Positions 25,934 through 34,194 are shown, counted from the first letter of the stretch. The stretch: 36,155 nucleotides of DNA from Enhygromyxa salina (GCF_002994635.1 NZ_PVNL01000133.1:1-36155); one strand, 5' to 3'. Program-made: numbers and translations. Notes: generated by a model not told the origin, from the sequence alone.

Positions 25934-26835
25934 GCGACGATCCGCGCAGCTTCGGTCGCCCGCGCCGGGCCGGGTTGGACAAGCTTCGTCGCCGGACCGG
26001 GGGTCGCATGGCGCTCGATCGACCGGTCAGCGAGCAGCGCGAGGCGTTCACGCAGCTGCTCGAGCTCACCCAGATCGGCATGCCCGATCACCAGGTCGAG
26101 CCGCGCGAGCTCGGCGGCGTCGCGTGCCTGCGGCTGACCCCGCGCGCGCTTCAGACCACCCGCGAGATCATCTATGTCCACGGCGGCGGCTACTCGCTCG
26201 GCTCGCCCCACACCCACCGTCCGCTGGTCGCTCGGGTCGCGCATCAGGTCGGGGCGGCCGCGACCCTGCCGAGCTATCGGCTCGCGCCCGAGCACCCATG
26301 CCCCGCAGGTCTAGACGACGTGCTCGCGGTCTGGCGCGCGCTCCCACGCTCGACCCAGGCCCAGGCGATCCTCGCGGGCGACTCGGCCGGCGGCGGCCTG
26401 GCGCTGGCGGTGGCCATGGCGCTGCGCGACGCGAGGGATCAGCTCCCAGCCGGGCTGGTCCTGCTGTCACCGTGGACGGATCTGAGCTTGTCGGGCGCGT
26501 CGATCGACGCCCTCGCCGAGCACGAGGTCCTGCTGCAGCGTCCCGGTCTCGAGCTCATGGCCGGACGCTACGCGGGCAGCCTCTCGCGCGAGGACCCCCG
26601 GGTGTCGCCGCTGTTCGGTCGGTTCGAGGGGCTGCCTCCAACGCTGATCCAGGCCGGCGGTCACGAGGTGCTGCTCGACGACGCCCGCCGAGCCGCCGAC
26701 AACGCGCTCGCAGCCGGCGTCGCCGTCGAACTCCAGATCTACGAAAACCAGGTCCACGTGTTCCAGGCGACACCCATGCTCGAAGCCGCCGCCGTGGCGA
26801 TCAAAGCGATCGCCCACTGGATCGCAACGCTCTAG
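25930..26835 (+). CDS. Alpha/beta hydrolase of the hormone-sensitive-lipase family
   Basis: 301 residues from the GTG at 25930. The HSL-type oxyanion motif is IIYVHGGGYSLG. The nucleophile elbow is GDSAGGGLALA. The acid is probably in a GGHEVLLDD segment and the His in NQVHVFQ. Family features include LAPEHPCPAGLDD and LLSPWTDLS. It should hydrolyse small acyl esters in the cytoplasm. An ATG at 25915 in the same frame would overlap the SDR gene by 19 bases; the GTGA overlap is more typical. The gene ends in CTAG, in which the plus-strand stop (26833-26835) and the minus-strand stop of the opposing gene (26832-26834) share bases. Confidence 0.87.
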   Translation: MSDDPRSFGRPRRAGLDKLRRRTGGRMALDRPVSEQREAFTQLLELTQIGMPDHQVEPRELGGVACLRLTPRALQTTREIIYVHGGGYSLGSPHTHRPLVARVAHQVGAAATLPSYRLAPEHPCPAGLDDVLAVWRALPRSTQAQAILAGDSAGGGLALAVAMALRDARDQLPAGLVLLSPWTDLSLSGASIDALAEHEVLLQRPGLELMAGRYAGSLSREDPRVSPLFGRFEGLPPTLIQAGGHEVLLDDARRAADNALAAGVAVELQIYENQVHVFQATPMLEAAAVAIKAIAHWIATL

Positions 26836-27431
26836 TTGGCGGTCACCAGGTCCCGCAGTCGCGCGTGACCGGCCTGGGCGATCGGCCAGCCATCGCCGAC
26901 CAGCACCGCTTCGATCTGCTCGAGCGCCGCCAGCCTGCGCACCGACGCCAGCGCCGCCGCCCGATCACCGAGCTTCGCGTCCGGCAACAAATTGAGCCGC
27001 CCCAGCATCTGACCGCGCACGAGATCACCCGTGATCAGCGTGGTCTCCTCGAGCACCAGCGCCAGCTCGCCCGGGGTCTTGGAGCCGTGCAGCTCGATCG
27101 CCCGCAGCCCCGCCACCAGCTCATCGCCCTCGCCCAGCCACCGCGCGCACGCGAACGGCAGCTGCCCGCGCTCGGCCGCCGGCCCGGCCAGCTTGGCGCC
27201 AAACCGCAGCGCCAGCTCAGCCGCCGCGCGCGTGTGATCCGAGTTCGTCACCACGATCCACGCGGCCCCGCCGAGCTCGTCGAGGTGGCGCAGGTCGTGC
27301 TCCGACAGCGGCAGGGGATCGACCAGCACGTTGCCGTCGCCGCGGATCCACGCCAGCGAATTGAAGTCCAGGTTTCGGGCCGTGTCGAACACCGACCACG
27401 ACCACAGATCCGTTCGGTGAAGCTGGCGCAT
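26832..27431 (-). CDS. Degenerate metallo-beta-lactamase-fold protein
   Basis: 199 residues. The general MBL layout is visible: FNSLAWIRGDGNVLVDPL at the start, IVVTNSDHTRAAAE where HxHxDH is expected, GELALVLEETTLITGDLVRG in place of the acidic metal-loop region, and LVGDGWPI where GHG is usual. Only the Asp-His of the first motif remains; the first two His residues are Asn and Ser, and the last His is Asp. Metal binding and hydrolase activity are therefore doubtful. It begins 5 bases after the stop of the cytochrome c gene, so the two are one operon. There is no signal peptide. ATG 27431 was chosen because the domain begins there. Confidence 0.72.
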   Translation of the reverse strand: MRQLHRTDLWSWSVFDTARNLDFNSLAWIRGDGNVLVDPLPLSEHDLRHLDELGGAAWIVVTNSDHTRAAAELALRFGAKLAGPAAERGQLPFACARWLGEGDELVAGLRAIELHGSKTPGELALVLEETTLITGDLVRGQMLGRLNLLPDAKLGDRAAALASVRRLAALEQIEAVLVGDGWPIAQAGHARLRDLVTAN

Positions 27432-27436
27432 GCTCG

Positions 27437-27895
27437 CTAGTCCGCGTTCTCGACGATGTGACAGTTGGCGCAGGTGAACTGGGCGTCGCCCAGCCCGTAG
27501 GTCAACGCCAGCGACTCGCCCATCGCCGGCTCGACCTCTTTCCACATCAGCTTGGTCATCTCCGGCGACTCCTTACGGTGCTTCTTGTACAGGTTGGAAG
27601 CGTCGAGGGTCGGCAGCGCCGGGTTCGGCATCGTGAAGTCACCGTTGGCCGAGCCGCCGCCGTGGCAGGTCGCGCAGCCAAAGTTGGCGAAGCGCTTGGG
27701 ATCGTGGCCCTGAAACACCGCCTGCATCCGCGGCATCACGACCGCGCCCATGTGCTGCATCCGCTCGCTCTCATCGAGCTCGGCCCACGGCTTATCCTGA
27801 CCCTCGGGGACACCGGTCTCGCCGTGCGGACCGCAGCCGACCGAAGCCATGCACAGCAGCGCGAGCGCGAGCGTGGGAACCAGACAGTGACGCAT
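27437..27895 (-). CDS. Diheme c-type cytochrome lipoprotein
   Basis: 152 residues. Start 27895 gives MRHCLVPT, a hydrophobic stretch and lipobox SVGC (Cys21). Two heme-binding motifs are present, CATCH (74-78) and CANCH (142-146), with several Met residues between as possible sixth ligands (for example MPRMQ and EMTKLMWKE). It should carry electrons on the outer side of the cytoplasmic membrane or in the periplasm. The partner is unknown. The downstream gene, 5 bases away, encodes a degenerate metallo-beta-lactamase-fold protein. TATATT on the minus strand at 27902-27907 lies only 6 bases from the ATG. Confidence 0.9.
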   Translation of the reverse strand: MRHCLVPTLALALLCMASVGCGPHGETGVPEGQDKPWAELDESERMQHMGAVVMPRMQAVFQGHDPKRFANFGCATCHGGGSANGDFTMPNPALPTLDASNLYKKHRKESPEMTKLMWKEVEPAMGESLALTYGLGDAQFTCANCHIVENAD

Positions 27896-27901
27896 GCCGC
27901 C

Positions 27902-27907
27902 AATATA
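27902..27907 (-). promoter_or_regulatory. TATATT box directly upstream of the cytochrome start
   Basis: TATATT (minus strand) ends 6 bases before the ATG at 27895, so a transcript from it would begin at or next to the start codon. There is no Shine-Dalgarno sequence and no well-spaced -35 box. Confidence 0.35.
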
Positions 27908-27951
27908 ACCCAACCACCCAGACAACCACCCAGACGCGACCGTGTCGGCGC

Positions 27952-29394
27952 TCAGTCTGCGATCAGCGAGTGTCCCGTCGAGCCGGTGATCGTCCGCGTC
28001 ACGATCTCGCCCGAGCGCGCGCTGTCGAGAGGCAGCATCACCTTTTGAAACCGCTGGGTCCGACCCATCAGCTTGTTGCCGCGCTTGGTCGGTCGGACCA
28101 CGAGGATCTCTTCTTCGGTCCCGATCCGTGCGTCGTGCCTGGCCCGGGTGTGTCGCTCTTGCAGCTCGATCACCTCGCGCAGTCGCCGAAGCTTGGTCTC
28201 GTGGGGCACGTCGTCGACCAGCTTCTTGCTGGCGTAGGTGATCTCGCGATCGCTGTACGCAAACATGAACGCGAAGTCGAACTCGATCTCGGTCATCAGC
28301 GCGAGCGTCTGCGCGTGGTCCGCTTCGGTCTCGCCGCAGAACCCCACCATGATGTCGGTCGAGATGGCGATGTCGGGCACGGCCGCCCGCAGCTGGGCGA
28401 CGATCGCCTTGTAGCCCGCGATGTCGTAGCCCCGCCGCATCCGCTCGAGCACCACGTCGGAGCCGGCTTGCACGGGCAGGTGCACGTAGGGACAGATCTT
28501 CGGCTCGGTCGCGATCGCCTCGATCAGCGCGGGCGAGAAGTCGACGGGGTAGGGCGACGTGAACCGGATCCGATCGATCCCCTCGATCTGCGCGACAGCC
28601 CGCAGCAGCGTGGCGAAGTCGACGTCCTCCCAGACATAGGAGTTCACCGTCTGGCCCAGCAAGGTCAGCTCGCGGATCCCCGCCGCGGCCATGCGCTGGG
28701 CCTGGCGAAGCACCTCGCGCGGCGCCACCCCGCGCTCGCGCCCGCGGGTGAACGGGACCACGCAGAAGCTACAGAACTTGTCGCAGCCGCGCTGGATCGT
28801 GATGAAGCCGCAGATCCCGTCGCCCTCGCGCGGTCCGGCCAGGGCCCCGTCGAGGCCCTCGTAGGTCTCGTGCTTGTCGAGCTCGACGTCGACCGCCCGC
28901 TCGCCCGCGAGCGCCTTGCGAGCCAGCGCCGCGATGTTGCGGTAGCTGTCGGGCCCCGCCACCAGCTGGATGTGCGGCGCCCGGGTCTCGAGCTTGTCAC
29001 GCAGGTGCTCGGCCATGCACCCGGTGATGCCCACGACCAGGTTCGGGTTCTCGGCCCGGTGGGTGAGCAGCTGCGACGTGCGCCCATAGACCCGCGACTC
29101 GGCCTTCTCCCGGACTGCACAGGTGTTGACCAGGATCAGATCCGCCAAGGCGGGCTCGCTCACGTGGACCCATCCGTCGGCGCCCAGCCGCCCGAGCACC
29201 AGCGCCGTGTCGGCCTCGTTCATCTGGCAGCCAAAGGTCTCCATGTAGACCCGCGGGCCGTCGCCCGGCTGGGTCTGCGGATCCTGGGGGATCCCGGTCT
29301 GCGCCGCGGGAACAGCCCCGGAGCGGCGGATCTGCACCAGTCCAGCCGGCTCCGACCGGGGCTCGTCGGGGCGCTCTGTCGTCGGCCGGGCCAT
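27952..29394 (-). CDS. miaB: tRNA-2-methylthio-N6-isopentenyladenosine synthase (MiaB)
   Basis: 480 residues. MiaB is a radical-SAM methylthiotransferase that modifies A37 of tRNAs reading UNN codons. The N-terminal UPF0004 domain has the auxiliary-cluster cysteines Cys56 (TFGCQMN), Cys92 (VNTCAVREKAE) and Cys126 (TGCMAEH). The radical-SAM motif Cys204-x3-Cys208-x2-Cys211 lies in IQRGCDKFCSFCVVPFTRGRE. A C-terminal TRAM domain covers about 415-475. All cluster ligands are present. The first 46 residues are a Pro/Arg-rich extension not needed by the family. It stands alone, divergent from the PpiC gene. Confidence 0.95.
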   Translation of the reverse strand: MARPTTERPDEPRSEPAGLVQIRRSGAVPAAQTGIPQDPQTQPGDGPRVYMETFGCQMNEADTALVLGRLGADGWVHVSEPALADLILVNTCAVREKAESRVYGRTSQLLTHRAENPNLVVGITGCMAEHLRDKLETRAPHIQLVAGPDSYRNIAALARKALAGERAVDVELDKHETYEGLDGALAGPREGDGICGFITIQRGCDKFCSFCVVPFTRGRERGVAPREVLRQAQRMAAAGIRELTLLGQTVNSYVWEDVDFATLLRAVAQIEGIDRIRFTSPYPVDFSPALIEAIATEPKICPYVHLPVQAGSDVVLERMRRGYDIAGYKAIVAQLRAAVPDIAISTDIMVGFCGETEADHAQTLALMTEIEFDFAFMFAYSDREITYASKKLVDDVPHETKLRRLREVIELQERHTRARHDARIGTEEEILVVRPTKRGNKLMGRTQRFQKVMLPLDSARSGEIVTRTITGSTGHSLIAD

Positions 29395-29496
29395 GGGCGC
29401 GCGAGCCTACGCCAAACCCAGTGTCCGAGCCATCGTGCCAGCGTCGTGACGTGGCGAGGCGGCGCGAAGCGCGTTGGCGAATCCCCACACCCGGGG

Positions 29497-29525
29497 TAGT
29501 CACGTCTCGACCCGCGCACTACAAT
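29497..29525 (+). promoter_or_regulatory. Candidate promoter of the PpiC gene
   Basis: TAGTCA (29497-29502, four of six matches) and TACAAT (29520-29525, five of six) are 17 bases apart. The start ATG is at 29567, with GGAG just before it. Confidence 0.45.
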
Positions 29526-29566
29526 GCGCGCCCGGGCGGGTCCACCCGCCACATCACGGAGCACCC

Positions 29567-30901
29567 ATGCGCCGCATTGGTCCGATCTTCCTCAGCATTT
29601 CCTGTCTCGCCTTGTCCGCCTCGTGCACCAAGGCTCCCGAAGTCACCAAGGCCCAGGACGTCGGCGAGATCCAAGCCGCCGACAGCGGCGGCGCGGGCAA
29701 CGTCGGCGGCGCCCTCCCTGCGGTCCCCGATGGCCCGGTAGCGATCGTCAACGGCAAAGAGATCACCGCCGCTGACTTCCACGGCATCTACGATCTCAAG
29801 CTGCAAAAGTACGCCGACCGCGGCCGCGAGATCCCCAAGACCGCCGATCGTCGCTACCGCAAGTCGATCGTCGACCGCCTGATCTACCAAGAGATCCTGC
29901 GCCAAGAGGCCGCCAAGCGAAAGCTCGACTACGACAAGGCCGCCCTCGCCGAGCGCGAAGAGGCCCAGCAGCGCGGCATCAAGGACTGGGACAAGCACCT
30001 CCGGCGCCGCGGCGAGAGCGAGGAGAGCCTGCGTCAGCTCTACGTCGCCGAGCTGCTCGAGCGCTCGCTGCTCGAGGCCGACGGCCTGCTCGCCGTCACC
30101 GAGGCCGAGATCGACGAGGAGTACGAGAAGGTCAAGCCCAACTACAACAAGGACAAGGAGCGGGTCCGTGCGGCTCACATCCTCGTCCGCGTTGGGCCCG
30201 AAGAGCGCCCCAACCCCGGCGAGCCGATCACCGAGCCCGACGAGGCCCAGAAGAAGCAGTGGGAGGCCGAAGCCCTGGCCAAGGCCAACGAGCTCTACGC
30301 CAAGGCGACCGCCGAGGGGGCCGACTTCGACCAGCTCGCGATCGACGCGTCCGAGGGCCCCAGCGCCCGCAAGGGCGGCGACCTCGGCATCTTCTCCGCC
30401 GACCGCATGGTCGACGAGTTCTCCGACGCCGCCTTCTCGCTCGAGCCCGGCGAGATCAGCAAGCCGATCAAGACCAAGTTCGGCTTCCACATCATCAAGG
30501 TCTACGGCAAGTACCCGCCCGGCGACCTCCCCCGTGAGGCCCTCGAAGATCAGATCGTCGAGCGGCTCAGCGCCCGCAAGCTCCACCAGGGTCGGCGCGA
30601 CCTCAAAGAGAAGCTGATGGAGGCTTACGAGGTCAAGAACATCATGGAGGATCTGCTCGGTCCCGATCCTCGGGCCCAGCGGCGCAAGCAAAACCGCGAG
30701 CGCCAGGGGCACCCGCCCGGGCCCAAGCCTCAGACTCAGGGATCGGGCCCGCCATCGGGCGGACCCAGCGACGCGCACAGCCCGACCGCACCGCCGCCGT
30801 CCGGGACTGCAGCTGGGGCCGGCGAGGCCACCGCTGAAGCCGTCGACGCGCCCACCAAGGCGCCCGCACCCGCGGGCGACGAGCCCAAGCCCCCGATCTA
30901 G
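29567..30901 (+). CDS. PpiC/SurA-type peptidyl-prolyl isomerase lipoprotein
   Basis: 444 residues. Lipobox SASC (Cys20). An N-terminal chaperone-like helical region (about 55-195) resembles SurA/PrsA and starts with VAIVNGKEITAADF. The parvulin domain runs from about 200 to 315: AAHILVRVG, GGDLGIFSADRMVDEFSDAAF, LEPGEISKPIKTKFGFHIIKV. Parvulins isomerise prolyl bonds and help fold exported proteins. The last 90 residues are a Pro/Gly/Ala-rich, disordered tail. The gene converges on a small phosphatase gene with 17 bases between stops. The GGAG at 29558-29561 supports the ATG at 29567. Confidence 0.92.
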   Translation: MRRIGPIFLSISCLALSASCTKAPEVTKAQDVGEIQAADSGGAGNVGGALPAVPDGPVAIVNGKEITAADFHGIYDLKLQKYADRGREIPKTADRRYRKSIVDRLIYQEILRQEAAKRKLDYDKAALAEREEAQQRGIKDWDKHLRRRGESEESLRQLYVAELLERSLLEADGLLAVTEAEIDEEYEKVKPNYNKDKERVRAAHILVRVGPEERPNPGEPITEPDEAQKKQWEAEALAKANELYAKATAEGADFDQLAIDASEGPSARKGGDLGIFSADRMVDEFSDAAFSLEPGEISKPIKTKFGFHIIKVYGKYPPGDLPREALEDQIVERLSARKLHQGRRDLKEKLMEAYEVKNIMEDLLGPDPRAQRRKQNRERQGHPPGPKPQTQGSGPPSGGPSDAHSPTAPPPSGTAAGAGEATAEAVDAPTKAPAPAGDEPKPPI

Positions 30902-30918
30902 TTGTTGGTCGGGCCGGC

Positions 30919-31593
30919 TCAGCCGCCCGCAATCAAGATCGGCGGCCGCGCCCGATCACGCGGCAGATCGACCACGATCGCCGCGTTGGTCGGCCGGTAG
31001 CGGAGCGTGCAGGTGCTCGCGTTGATGAACATCGTGTCGTCGCGCTGCTCGACCCCGTAGCCCTCGTGGATGTGACCGAACGCGTGGATCCGCGGCCGCA
31101 CCCGCTGGATCGCGCGCAGCAGATCTTCGCAGCCCACGTCGAGTTCGGCGTCCGTGCGATCCAGGATCCCGTGCGGCGGCCCATGGGTGATCAGCACGTC
31201 GGTCACGTCGGGGATCAGCGCCCATTTTTGCGCGAGCTCGGGCCCGCGGGCCAGGTTGAACGCCCACGACAGAAACCACGGCTGCCACGGCGCGCCCCAG
31301 TAGCGCACGCCGTCGAGCTCACACGCGCTGTCGTGCAAGAAGGTCACGCTCGCCGGGAACGCCTGGCGAGCCACCTCCAGGTCGCTCTCGAAGCAGCGAT
31401 CGTGATTCCCGACGATCGTCAGCTTGTGCCGATGTGGCTGCGCGCCCAAGAACGCGCCCCAGCGTTGGGCCTCGTCGAGCGTGCCGCGGCTGCAGCCGTC
31501 GCCCGCGTGGATCAGCACGTCGCCCGCCGGCACCGCGATCTCGTGAAACCCGTGGGTGTCGCTGACAAAGACGAGCCGAATCGTGTCGAGCAT
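30919..31593 (-). CDS. Small calcineurin-like metallophosphatase
   Basis: 224 residues. The motifs are complete: LVFVSDTHGFH (Asp-x-His), VLIHAGDGCSRG (Gly-Asp), IVGNHDRCFES (Gly-Asn-His-Asp), LITHGPPHG and AFGHIHEGYG (Gly-His-x-His). The spacing is that of small metallophosphatases related to the MPPED group, which act on phosphodiesters such as cyclic nucleotides. It is cytoplasmic. Start ATG 31593 was chosen because the first beta strand follows directly. A longer frame upstream would lie antisense to the OmpA-like gene and is not supported. It is divergent from that gene, with 87 bases between starts. Confidence 0.88.
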   Translation of the reverse strand: MLDTIRLVFVSDTHGFHEIAVPAGDVLIHAGDGCSRGTLDEAQRWGAFLGAQPHRHKLTIVGNHDRCFESDLEVARQAFPASVTFLHDSACELDGVRYWGAPWQPWFLSWAFNLARGPELAQKWALIPDVTDVLITHGPPHGILDRTDAELDVGCEDLLRAIQRVRPRIHAFGHIHEGYGVEQRDDTMFINASTCTLRYRPTNAAIVVDLPRDRARPPILIAGG

Positions 31594-31680
31594 GGTGGGT
31601 GGTTCCAGGTGGCGCTGACCCGCCGCGAAAATCTTGGACGAGGCACTGCACGCCGGCTCCAGGAATGGCACAAAGGAGGG

Positions 31681-32283
31681 GTGCGACAAAACCTTCCATC
31701 CAGCCTCGTGCTGGGCTTGGCACTGAGCGCCTGCGGCCCGCGGGTGTTCGAGGCCGACACCGCGAAGGTGATCGAGACTGCGCCGCCGCCGGTCGTCGCC
31801 GCGCCCGCGCCCAAGCAGCCGCGCGTCGAGATCACCGACGACAAGATCGTGATCCACGAGAAGGTCCAGTTTGACTACAACCAGGCCCGGATCCGGCCCG
31901 AGTCCGACGATCTGCTCGCCGAGCTCGCCACGGTCATCAACGGGGCCCCGCGCATCAAGAAGATCCGGATCGAGGGCCACGCCAGCTCCGAGGGCGACCA
32001 CGACTACAACGTCGATCTCTCGCGGCGCCGGGCCAAGGCCGTGGTCGATCACCTCGTCAAGCGCGGCAAGGTCGACCCCGCGCGGCTCGAGTTCGAGGGC
32101 TACGGCCCCGACCGCCCGATCGCCGACAACGAGACCGAAGCCGGCCGCGAGGCCAACCGCCGCGTCGAGTTCACGATCCTCGAGCAGGCCTACAAAGAGA
32201 CCAAGACGATCATCGACCCCGCGACCGGCCAAAAGCGCGTCGAGACCGAGGACAAGATCGACGCCAGCGAGGAGCAGCCGTGA
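31681..32283 (+). CDS. OmpA-family peptidoglycan-associated lipoprotein
   Basis: 200 residues from the GTG at 31681. The signal is short, with lipobox LSAC (Cys18). The C-terminal OmpA domain (about 58-165) has FDYNQARIRPES, IKKIRIEGHASSEGDHDYNVDLSRRRA and REANRRVEFTI, the residues that bind diaminopimelic acid. It should tie the outer membrane to peptidoglycan. AAAGGAGGG (31672-31680) touches the GTG, too close for ideal spacing, so the start is uncertain (GTG 31708 is the only clear alternative, but shortens the signal). It overlaps the next gene by one base (TGATG). Confidence 0.88.
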   Translation: MRQNLPSSLVLGLALSACGPRVFEADTAKVIETAPPPVVAAPAPKQPRVEITDDKIVIHEKVQFDYNQARIRPESDDLLAELATVINGAPRIKKIRIEGHASSEGDHDYNVDLSRRRAKAVVDHLVKRGKVDPARLEFEGYGPDRPIADNETEAGREANRRVEFTILEQAYKETKTIIDPATGQKRVETEDKIDASEEQP

Positions 32284-32663
32284 TGACGCGCATGACTTCG
32301 GCCGCCCTGGTGGCCCTCACCCTCGCGTGCTCCGCCTGCAGCTACATCGCCCGCGACGCCGCCAGCTACGAGCGCGACACCTCCGCGCTGCTCGACACCC
32401 GCGACGCCCAGCTGCGCAGCTGCTACGACGCCGCCCTGGTTCGCAACCCCAACCTCGTCGGCAAGCTGACCGTGACCTTCACCGTCGAGCAGAAGACCGG
32501 CGAGCTCACCGAGCTCACCTGGGACCGCAACCGCTCCACCGTCGACGAGCTGCTCGCGACCTGCGTGCTCACGGCGCTAGACGGCCTCGAGCTCGCCGAG
32601 CCCGACCGCCGCGACGCCGAGGCCACCTTCAGCTACAGCTTCCGCGTCCAGCCCGGCGCGTGA
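32283..32663 (+). CDS. AgmX/PglI C-terminal domain lipoprotein
   Basis: 126 residues. Lipobox CSAC within SAALVALTLACSAC. The rest is one small domain: QLRSCYDAALVRNPNLVGKL, TVTFTVEQKTGELTEL, ELLATCVLTALDGLELAEP and TFSYSF. The paired cysteines and the order of strands match the AgmX/PglI C-terminal (TonB-C-like) family, and the same fold is inserted in the DUF2330 protein at 20757-22817. Such domains bind partner proteins at the envelope. It starts within the stop codon of the OmpA-like gene, and another lipoprotein gene follows, so the three form a likely operon. GTG 32280 is a possible alternative start. Confidence 0.75.
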   Translation: MTRMTSAALVALTLACSACSYIARDAASYERDTSALLDTRDAQLRSCYDAALVRNPNLVGKLTVTFTVEQKTGELTELTWDRNRSTVDELLATCVLTALDGLELAEPDRRDAEATFSYSFRVQPGA

Positions 32664-32693
32664 GTGGGACGACATCCGCGCCTATTGCCTATC

Positions 32694-33497
32694 GTGCACG
32701 GATTGCTGCACGATCCGCTGGTGCGCGCTCGAGTCTGCATTGCTTGCTTGGTGGTCCTGGCCAGCGCCTGCGCGGCGGGTGAGGGCCTCGAGGGCGACAC
32801 CAACTTCTTCAGCACCAGCGTGAGCGGCAGCGCCAGCGCCAGCATGAGCGGCGACGGCGACGGCGACGGCGACCCAGCTGAGTCCGGCACCGACATGGGC
32901 GACGGTGACGCCGACCCCGGCGACGGCGATCCCGGCGACGGCGACCCCACCGGCCAGCCGAGCGTGTGCGGTGACGGCACCAAGACCGGCGACGAGGAGT
33001 GCGACGGCACCGATCTCGGCGGCCTCAACTGCAGCGACTTCGGGTTTCAGCAGGGCACCCTCGTCTGCGCCAACGACTGCACCTTGTTCACCAACGTATG
33101 CTCGACCTGTGGCGACGGTCAGCTCGCCGCGACCGAGGCCTGCGACGGCAGCAACTTTGGCGGCCTGACCTGCACCGACCTTGGCTACGCTGGCGGCGTC
33201 TTGGCGTGCGCGCCCGACTGCTCCGAAGTGTTCCAGACCGGGTGCATGCAAGCCCCAACTTGTGGCAACGGCGTGCTCGATCCCGGCGAGGCCTGCGACG
33301 GCGGCAACCTCGGCGGCCAGACCTGCCAGAGCCTCGGTTACGACGGCGGCGTCCTGTCGTGCACGCCGGGATGTCAGGTCGACACGGGCGGGTGCACCGT
33401 CGACGAGTGCGTGGGCATCATCGGCGCCTGCAACATCCTGTTCAACGACTGCTGCCCCGGCCTGCAGTGCGCCCTGGCGTTCTGCGTGCCCGAGTAG
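32694..33497 (+). CDS. Cys-rich repeat lipoprotein with knottin-like C-terminus
   Basis: 267 residues from the GTG at 32694. Lipobox LASAC. A Ser-rich and Gly-Asp tether follows. Three Cys-rich repeats then start CGDGTKTGDEECDG, CGDGQLAATEACDG and CGNGVLDPGEACDG, each continuing LGG or FGG-x2-C-x6-G and a late Cys pair; these match the Myxococcus cysteine-rich repeat. The last 27 residues form a separate six-Cys module with the pattern C-x6-C-x6-CC-x4-C-x4-C. It is likely exposed at the surface. GTG 32664 (directly after the previous stop) and GTG 32721 are alternative starts. The stop is 7 bases from the end of the opposing coiled-coil gene. Confidence 0.78.
   Translation: MHGLLHDPLVRARVCIACLVVLASACAAGEGLEGDTNFFSTSVSGSASASMSGDGDGDGDPAESGTDMGDGDADPGDGDPGDGDPTGQPSVCGDGTKTGDEECDGTDLGGLNCSDFGFQQGTLVCANDCTLFTNVCSTCGDGQLAATEACDGSNFGGLTCTDLGYAGGVLACAPDCSEVFQTGCMQAPTCGNGVLDPGEACDGGNLGGQTCQSLGYDGGVLSCTPGCQVDTGGCTVDECVGIIGACNILFNDCCPGLQCALAFCVPE
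32850..32953. repeat. GD-encoding tether repeat
   Basis: GGCGAC-type hexamers, broken by a short non-repetitive stretch, encode the Gly-Asp linker of the Cys-rich lipoprotein. They match the tethers at 8633-8764 and 16664-16808. Confidence 0.75.
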
Positions 33498-33504
33498 CCC
33501 CGGC

Positions 33505-34194
33505 TCAGCGCGCCGCGCCGATGTGCTGGCGCAGGTGCTTGGCCCGGCGCTCGGCCACTTCGAGCTGCTTTTGTTGATCGCTGACCCGCTTCTCGAGCTC
33601 GTCGAGCTTGCGCTTGGTCGCCGCGTCCCGGTCGCGCAGCTCCTGTAGCTGCGACTCCGTGCGAGCCAGCGCCAGCGTCGACTCATCGCGCTCGCGCGTC
33701 ACCGTGCGGGCCTTCGTGCGCCACTCGTCGCTGCTGCGGCGCAGCGCGTCGCGCTCGCTGACCAGCCGATCGATCTCGAGCAGCTTGGACTGGAACACCT
33801 CTGTGAAGGTGGGATCCGGCGCCGCCTTGGTGAGCTCGTGCTTGTGGGTCTCGAGCAGATCGAGCGCACGGTCGGCCTCGCTGCGGGCGGTCTCGGCTTT
33901 CGCCTCGGCGCGCGCGCGTTGATCTCGAGCGCCGACCAGCGCTGCCTCGAGCTCGGCCACGCGATCCTCGAGCGCCGAGCAGCGCTGCGCCTGCAAGCTC
34001 GCGCTGGACTCTGCCGCCTGGAGCTTGGCCTGCAGCGCCTGCAGCTCTGCCGTCGGAGCCTGCGCAGGTGAGCCGTGGTGCGGCGGGGCTGGCGGCTCGG
34101 TCCATGTGGCACCGAGGCGCCTTTTTGCTGCAGCGACGCGGTTGGCCAGCGCCTCGAGCCGGGCGTCGAGTTCGGCACCTGCCTCCGGGTCCAC
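33505..34194 (-). CDS. Coiled-coil protein of unknown function
   Basis: 229 residues from the GTG at 34194. From about residue 45 to the C-terminus it is nearly all helical with heptad-like Leu and charged residues (ELQALQAKLQAAESS, RVAELEAALVGARDQ, LEKRVSDQQKQLEVAERRAKHLRQ). A single break at PDPTFTEVFQSK divides the coil. No signal, membrane helix or catalytic motif is visible. It may be a structural or scaffold protein; no family is recognised. It is convergent with the Cys-rich lipoprotein gene. The 264 bases between its start and ssrA (34195-34458) contain no gene that I can support. Confidence 0.65.
   Translation of the reverse strand: MDPEAGAELDARLEALANRVAAAKRRLGATWTEPPAPPHHGSPAQAPTAELQALQAKLQAAESSASLQAQRCSALEDRVAELEAALVGARDQRARAEAKAETARSEADRALDLLETHKHELTKAAPDPTFTEVFQSKLLEIDRLVSERDALRRSSDEWRTKARTVTRERDESTLALARTESQLQELRDRDAATKRKLDELEKRVSDQQKQLEVAERRAKHLRQHIGAAR

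Noticed and set aside
31066..31680. Upstream extension of the OmpA-like protein
   Set aside because: It lies antisense to the metallophosphatase gene; the lipobox and AGGAGG point to a start near 31681.
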